Assembly: GCF_002099425.1 (NCBI RefSeq)
Contig: NW_018344126.1
Coordinates: forward strand, 4,490,501-4,554,500
DNA from: Phascolarctos cinereus
Taxonomy: Eukaryota > Chordata > Mammalia > Diprotodontia > Phascolarctidae
DNA: 64,000 nucleotides
Direction of reading: 5' to 3'
The notes under the pieces are model-generated. The model saw only the letters and a program-made list of their open reading frames with translations, did no database searches and was not told the DNA's origin. This document shows, piece after piece, positions 58,015 through 64,000 of this stretch. Each line of letters opens with the position of its first letter. The first letter of the stretch is position 1. Position numbers and translations under genes: made by a program.

Positions 58015-58365
58015 AGAAGCTCAAAGTTGTAAGAGACCTCAGTGGTCACTTAGTCCAACCAACACCTAAACAGGGGTCTCCTACGCCATATTCCCTGCAA
58101 GTAGTCATTCCACCTTGGCTTAGAAACCTCTAGTAAGGAGGGGCACGCTACTTCCTGAAGTAGTGCATTGCACTTTTAAATACCTCCAATAATTAGGAAG
58201 CTTTCTTCCTTATAACAAAAGCCTAGTTTCCCCTCTTCCCACCTCAGTCCCATTTCAACTGATGGCAACTAGTTCTACTCTCCAGGGCCAAGCAGAAGTA
58301 TAATCTCTCTTCTATATGACTACCTTTGGATAAATGAAAGCAACTGTGATATCACTCATTGATTT
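58015..58365 (-). mobile_element. L3/CR1 LINE fragment
   Basis: Antisense CR1/L3: 'ttgtaagagacctcagtggtcacttagtccaacc', 'cttcctgaagtagtgcattgc', 'cctccaataattaggaagctttcttcctta', 'actagttctactctccagggccaagcagaa', 'ctcttctatatgac'. This is the classic order, well preserved in words but not coding. Confidence 0.8.
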
Positions 58366-58629
58366 CTCAGAATCAATCAATAAGCATTTATTAAGTCCCT
58401 ACTATATACCAGGGTGCTGAATAATACCATATTAGGCACTGGGACTACAAAGACAAATAAGAAACAAATCTATGTCAAGGAGTTGACTTTGTTTATGGGG
58501 AGATAATAAATACATAAATAAGTATTTGCAAAATAACAAAATTTTCTAAAGTATAGGGTACTTCCAATGAAAGAGCGCATAGGTGAAGGTGTCATGTAGA
58601 AAGTAAAGTTGGAGCAGTGTTCTGGAGAA

Positions 58630-58890
58630 AATGGGGTTCAGTGGATACAGCTCAGGGCCTGGAGTCAGGAAGACCTGGGTTCAGATCCAGCCTCAGTCAT
58701 TTACTAGCTCTGTGACCCTGGGCAAGTTGCTAAACCTCTGTTTGCCTGAGTTTCCTCATCTGTAATTGGGGATAACGGTAGCACCTATCTCACAGGACTG
58801 TTTTGAGGATCGAATGGGATAATAATTGTAAAAGCTTAGCATAATGCCTGGCACATAGTAAGTGCTATATAAATAATAGCTAGGATTCTA
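58630..58890 (+). repeat. MIR-type SINE nested in L2
   Basis: Full-length sense copy: 'cctggagtcaggaagacctggg', 'ctctgtgaccctgggcaagttgc', 'tcctcatctgtaattggggataa', 'ctcacaggactgttttgaggatcgaatggg', 'agcataatgcctggcacatagtaag'. Confidence 0.85.
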
Positions 58891-59106
58891 AAAGGTGAAT
58901 TTGAGGTGGAAATACCTTCCAGGCATGGGAACAGGCAGCGCAAAACACTAGAGATGGGAAGTTAGAGTTGGTTTGTGATGAGTAGCAAGGAGGACATTTT
59001 GGCTACCTTGCAGAGGGTGGGAAGGGAAATCATTTATAATAAAGATGAAAAGATATGTTAGGGACAGGTTGTAAAGGACTTTGAAAGGGAAGGGAAAGAA
59101 ACAAGG

Positions 59107-59322
59107 GCCAGGCAGTGTGGTGAGTGCTTTACAAATATTATCGGATTTGATTCTAATGACATAGGTGTGTTACTATCCCCATTTTATAGTTGAGGAAACT
59201 GAAGCAAAGAGAGGGCTAGTGCCTCGCCAAGGGTCACAAAGACAGTGTTTGAGTCTGGATTTGAACTCAAGTTTTCCTGATTCTGGGACCAGTGCTTTAT
59301 CCACTGAGCCATCTAATTCTTT
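59107..59322 (-). repeat. MIR SINE nested in L2
   Basis: Antisense: 'gccaggcagtgtggtgagtgctttacaaatatt', 'tatccccattttatagttgagg', 'gccaagggtcacaaag', 'tttatccactgagccatcta'. Confidence 0.8.
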
Positions 59323-59892
59323 TTTGGATATGCTGAGTTTGAGACATCTATGACAATTAGTTGAAAATGTTCAGTAGGTAGGTAGTGATATAGGACTGGA
59401 TCTCAAGAGGGAGAATAGGTCTGACTCTATAGATCTGGGAGTCACCTATATAGAGATGGTCATTGACCTCTCGTCAGCCGATGAGATCACCGAGTGAGGA
59501 AGGATAGAAAGCAAAATGAATAGAGCCTAGAACAGAACCTTGGGGATTCAGCCATGATTAGAAAACAATATGGTTGATGATCTAGACAAAAGGACTAAAA
59601 AAGAGTTGTTAGATAGAAGGAGAACTGTGAGAGAGTTGTGAAAGGACAAAATATTCAGGAGAAAAGGGTCCTCAGTTGTGTCAAAGGCTACAGGGAAGTC
59701 AAGATCAATGAAGATTGAGAAAACACCGTTAGATTTGGCAATCCATTGGTAACTGTGGAGAGAACAGTTTCATTTGAATGATAAGGTCAGTGACCAAATT
59801 GCAAACCTTTGAGACCTGTGTGAGGAGACGAAATGGAGGCAATGAGTGTAGATAGCTTTTGGTGGAAGTTTTGCTATTAAAAGGAGAGAAGA

Positions 59893-60014
59893 GTTAGCTG
59901 GGTGGAGTAGTGGACAGAGCAGTGGCCCTGAACTCAGGAAGACCTGAGTTCAAATCTGGCCTCAGACACTTACTAGCTATGTGACCCTGGGCAAGTCATT
60001 TAACCCTGATTGCC
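59893..60014 (+). repeat. tRNA/CORE SINE nested in L2
   Basis: Sense copy starting 'tagctgggtggagtagtgg' and ending 'taaccctgattgcctaaaaaaaa'. Flanks 'aaaggagagaagagtta' and 'aaaggagagaggagtta' are a 17-base target duplication with one mismatch, showing a fairly recent L1-driven insertion. Confidence 0.9.
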
Positions 60015-61644
60015 TAAAAAAAATGATGAAAAGGAGAGAGGAGTTAATAGGATGATAACTGAGGGAGAGGTTGTGTCTAGTGAGGTATTTTTTTTTTCAG
60101 ATTGAGAGAGAATTGGCTTGGTGTAAGCAGCAGAAAAGGAACAGTGGATAGAGGAGACTAAAGATTAGAAAGAGAGAGTGTGATTGTGAAGATAATCTAC
60201 TAGAAAAGATGGGAAGGGATTGGATCAAGAACACATCCAGTTAGTTGTTCATGAGTTGACCATGTTGAGATGGGTCACCACTTCAGGGACTGGAGTAAAG
60301 AAGAAAAGAATGAAAGATGATATCAAGGGTTTTTTTGAGATATAGAGGAGAGAAGAAGAAGCTCACAGTGAATGGTCTTTATTTTCCCAGTAAACTATGA
60401 AGCAAGGTCCTCAGTTAAGTGGAAGGGGGAAAAAACTATGGGAAGCTTAAGGAGAGAAGAAAAGGTTTGGAATAATCTCTGTAGTGAATGTAAGATAAAA
60501 TCACTGAGAGAGGAGTAAAAGAATTGTCTTGCTATGATGAGGACCCAGCTAAGATCAAATAATATAAATTTGTAATAGACCCAGTCAACTTTGTTGGGTG
60601 ATTTCCTCCAGATTTGTTCACATAAGTAGGAAGAGAGGAGGTGGTTGGTGGGAGTGATCCAGGTTTGAGTCTGGTGGATTTGAGAATAGAAGAGAGTATA
60701 AAGTTGAACTGGTGACCTTTTGGGTCAATATTGGGAATGGAAGAAAGTGAACATAAAAGAGATCCAAAAAAATACCCAGGGATGGAAGATCTTGGTGAGG
60801 ACATATATTTAGAATGGGGTAAGTTTTAGGTAAAGAGTGATTGATAGGAGGTTATAGCTGATTAAAGGACTTTATAGTTTTTATTGTTGAAAAGCGTGAT
60901 GAGAACAAAAGTGTGACCATCTCTGTTTTTGATGAGATATTGTGAAGGAGCAGGTCACGAAGGTGAAAGGAATGAGTAATTGGGAAATTAATATGTTTGA
61001 GGGGACATGTCCCCTAGTTGTAAAGTCAGGAATTGTATTGGAGAGGAAGATTATACTCCACGTATGGAATGAAAATGAAGGGAGAGTATTCTTGGGGACC
61101 AATAATCTTGATTTGGGGATAAATTTGAATGGAATTAATTTCAAAGGTAGGGAGGTTGCTGAATGACAGCAATGGACAGAATGTGTCCTAGAAATGTGAC
61201 TAGGAATGTGGAAACATATAAAAGAGATAAATTCAAATAGAAAGAACCTGAGAAGAACCAGTGTAGAATGAAAGGAATTTTGTTAACTATAGAATGGGAG
61301 TTCCAAAGGGCACAGTAAAAGAGGTAGGCAAGGCTAGAGTAGAACATGGGAGACAAAGGGTTGAGATGAATAAGAATAAAGGAATGGGAAGGGACATACA
61401 TGGCTTATATTTATACCATTTATGATTCATCACAGCAGGGATTGGTAGGAGGTGGGGTGAGGAGGAGTGAAAGAATATATTGAAATTCTATGGCCTGAAG
61501 GCAGATGGCAAAAGACATGGAATAGGGGTTGCTGAAAGATTGGGGTGAGCGTAGGGGTTGAAGGAAAGTTTTAGAAGAATGGAGAATGTGAAAGAATACT
61601 GGGATCAGGAGAGAGAAGAGCTTCCATGTTATATTGCCACCTTA

Positions 61645-62795
61645 AAGTAATATTATAGAATTATAGAATTACCCGTCATGGTGGCAGCAGCAAATAGTAG
61701 CTATGGAGTCAGCAATGTGCCCAGAACCTGAGAGATATGGATAGCAATTATGGAAGGAGTTACAGCAATGAACAGGGAGAGCTGCCAGCAGACAGGAATG
61801 AGAAACCTATATTTGTCATAAGAGCAACACATTCAGGCTATTGGGATATTTCTGAAATTTCCACTATGAATAGCATAAGTTTTTGCAGACTGAGACAAAA
61901 CAATTCTAACCGTAGGAGAGAGGTGAGACTATTGATGACTATTGCACTTTCTAAGGGATCCTAGTGTGTTAGACTCTTACATGTTCTTTATGTATTTTAA
62001 ACTATTTTTTTTAAATGTGCATTATTTATCCTAAATAAATTTAATTTCCTCAAAAGCCTTGGAAATCTTGGGTTATTTGCAAGAATAGAGTCCAATGCCC
62101 CTTTGAATGGGCTAAAAATAAACTAGACTATGATTTTTTCCAGAGAAATATTGGCAGGGGGACACAAGCCAAAGAAATGAGTTATTATTGAGATACTTCA
62201 AGATAGAACTTGGTCCAACAACTAAGAGTAGAGGGTTTCAGGAACCTCACTCAACATTCAATTACACTGTTACATTTGAAAGGGGCAGAGGGTTCCTTTG
62301 AAGTCTTTTAAAAATTTTAAACCTGACATAGCCCCTTCTCTAGAGACATCATAGAGAGCACCATGGGGACTGCTTATTTTTTAAAGGCATGTATTTTAAG
62401 GATAAATTCGATCAGCTTCCCAGGATACTTTCAGGCTGTACCAATTTCTTGAAGGTTAGGGCCAGGTGGTGGCTACTTCACTGACAGAATATGGAACCCC
62501 AGGATGATTAGGGAATAGAGAATGTCTTTCCAAGCTTGTTCTCCTTTTTCTGTTGCATAGATGTCACCTCTCTCAGGTGCCTGACCATAAGAGGCAGGTC
62601 TTTAGAAAGAACTATTTTCACATTATTGGCAGCAGGATAAGACAGGAACCTTTCTTTCTGGTAGTTCTTCTCATGCTAAAGTTGAGGCAAGTGAAGCAAT
62701 TGCTCATAAGGTACAAAGTGAGAGAAGTCCTTGTTTGTCCAGGCATTGTCAACGTAACAAAGATTGTACTTCCTGCATCTGTTTTTCCGGTTCAG
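61645..62795. other. No gene; unassigned
   Basis: No recognised repeat. The 75-codon frame at 61737-61964 (MDSNYGRSYSNEQGE...) has no recognisable domain. It is followed by AATAAA about 70 bases downstream (62035), but this is too little to call a gene or processed pseudogene. Confidence 0.35.
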
Positions 62796-62799
62796 TAAT

Positions 62800-63800
62800 G
62801 GAAGATGGCATGGTATAGAGCAAAGAGTGCTGGACATAAATTCAGTTTCTGACTTTACCACTTTCAGTTTTGTGACATTGGCAAATAATTGGATTTTTTC
62901 TGGCTGTTTCAGACTAGGCTGGACCCAGACCAGTCCCTTGGTAGTTTAGGTTAAATAATAGAACAAAATATAATACTTGTAGGATCATTCAACAGTTAAC
63001 AAAAGGAAATTGACTTAGCTATAGCAAAAGAATATTGAAAAGGACAGGGATAGAGAACCCCTGGAGTTGATTCAGCTTCATAAAGCTCCCATTGCAATTC
63101 ACCAGCCAAGTATATGAGGGCCCCTGTAGATGCTTATGAGTGCTTTGTACTCAGGTGGTGAAGAAGTGACATTAGTCTCCCCATTTGTAAAATAAAATGA
63201 AATAAAAGGATTGCACAATATGGCCTCCAAGGGCCCTTCCAGCTCTAAATTCATGATGTCATATTGCCTTCTCTCACTTTTTCAAGGATCAATGTAAAGA
63301 GCATTCTACTAAATCATTTGCTACATGTCCTTCCACAACTCACTGAACTTCTCTGGGGCTCAGTCTCTAAAATGAGAGCAGTGGGTTAGTGAATCCCTGA
63401 AACCCTATTCAGCCTCTCCCTCTCCTTACCCTATGGTAAGCATGAATTGAGTCAGCAATTAAGTCATTGCTGGTAGTACATAGTAAAAGTGGTGTCAGCA
63501 AGTTGCCAGATGTGGAGTCAAGGACAGATCTAGATTCAAATCCCTCCTTTGACATGAGACTCTGTGAACCTAGACAAATCTAATCTCTGTGAACCTCGGT
63601 TTCTTTTTTTTTTTTTAATGGACATATTATGTTGAAAACTAAAAATAAAATAATAAAAATAAAAAAACAAAAATGAAAATGGGCATATTAATAAATTTAA
63701 TATCCAGTTTATATAATTGTTTTTAGGACCAAATGAGATAATGAATTTAAAGTATTTTGCAAATTTTAAAGTGCTATTTCACAAACTTTAATGTACTATT
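62800..63800 (+). repeat. MIR and THER-type SINE fragments
   Basis: Three decayed sense pieces: 62805-62895 ('gcatggtatagagcaaagagtgctgg', 'gtgacattggcaaat'), 63155-63250 ('ctccccatttgtaaaata', 'ggcctccaagggcccttccagctc') and 63490-63800 ('gtggagtcaaggacagatctagattcaaatcc', 'ctctgtgaacctcgg', 'ccaaatgagataatg', 'ttttaaagtgc'). The last is split by an A/T-rich stretch at 63605-63715. Confidence 0.6.
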
Positions 63801-63859
63801 TAAATGTCAGTGGTAGATAATTTCAAGATTTCTTCAAGCTCAAATGGCTATTTGGGTAG

Positions 63860-63860
63860 T

Positions 63861-63900
<40 letters not shown>

Positions 63901-63918
63901 ATACATACATATATATGG

Positions 63919-63992
<74 letters not shown>
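63860..63992. repeat. Compound (GT)n-(AG)n microsatellite
   Basis: About 40 bases of GT repeat, a short 'acatacatacatatata' spacer, then about 75 bases of AG repeat to near the window end. Confidence 0.95.
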
Positions 63993-64000
63993 AGAAAGCC

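Larger units (their letters stand above)
58370..61640 (-). pseudogene. Long L2 LINE copy with nested SINEs
   Basis: Antisense L2, about 3 kb. From the 3' tail at 58370 ('caatcaataagcatttattaag', 'ccctactatataccag') it continues through the 3' coding region ('cattttggctaccttgcagagg', 'gttgtaaaggactttgaaagg') to the RT part. At 59640-59700 'gggtcctcagttgtgtcaaaggctacagggaagtcaagatcaatgaag' is the complement of the L2 'AAFDT..D' region (LL-DLSAAFDTVDHPLLL), and 'gaacagtttcatttgaatgataagg' follows. At 60200-60250 'gatgggaagggattggatcaagaacac' is the L2 'VLDPIPS' region. Beyond about 60.3 kb the match weakens. Three SINEs interrupt it. No long frame survives. Confidence 0.7.

Noticed and set aside
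61737-62045. Processed pseudogene of an RNA-binding protein (SNYGRSYSNEQGE text, AATAAA downstream)
   Set aside because: Only a short low-complexity resemblance; no RRM text, no A tail and no target duplication seen.

Overview
The window looks like non-coding DNA from a marsupial genome. Three repeat classes support this: tRNA-derived/CORE SINEs whose complement ends in the cacctagctgccc-type box, L1 copies whose 3' ends and ORF1/ORF2 proteins match my memory of opossum and Australian marsupial L1, and SINEs carrying an RTE (BovB-like) tail. L2, L3/CR1 and MIR relics are also plentiful. I cannot fix the species. No host protein-coding gene, tRNA, rRNA, CpG island or CRISPR array can be supported. 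Open frames that carry a recognisable domain belong to LINEs; the rest are short and lack one. The window is therefore intergenic or deep intronic.

Layout. 1-7.8 kb: old L2, L3/CR1 and MIR pieces, a small DNA-transposon-like element inside a SINE, and two different RTE-clade LINE relics (about 2.9-4.6 kb and 6.2-7.2 kb). 7.85-10.0 kb: a block without recognised repeats. 10.0-19.0 kb: a nearly full-length L1 on the minus strand, split by a 2.4 kb LTR-retroelement fossil. That fossil has an R-U5...U3-R layout, a poly(A) tail and L1-type target duplications, so it is a retrocopy of a retroviral-type RNA and not a normal provirus. 19-25 kb: MIR, L2 and an AT-rich old L1. 25-29 kb: mostly unassigned, with one hAT-like palindromic MITE. 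29.5-33.2 kb: an old L1 interrupted by a 2.5 kb RTE-like LINE and a SINE. 33-45 kb: L1 tails, a 1 kb L2, several SINEs and long pyrimidine-rich stretches I cannot name.

45-53 kb: L2, several microsatellites, a second copy of the 30 kb RTE-like family, SINEs with RTE tails, a 1.8 kb L1 insertion holding only 5'UTR and part of ORF1 between 18 bp target duplications, and a 5'-truncated L1. 53.2-58.0 kb: the longest repeat-poor block, a candidate for conserved non-coding sequence. 58-61.6 kb: an L3/CR1 piece and a roughly 3 kb L2 with three SINEs nested in it. 61.6-64 kb: unassigned DNA, MIR pieces and a terminal GT/AG microsatellite.

The parts interact through retrotransposition. L1 machinery probably moved the tRNA/CORE SINEs and the LTR-element RNA. 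RTE machinery probably moved the SINEs with the gactgaatga...caacaac tail. Family names come from memory of mammalian repeat consensus sequences; no database search was run.
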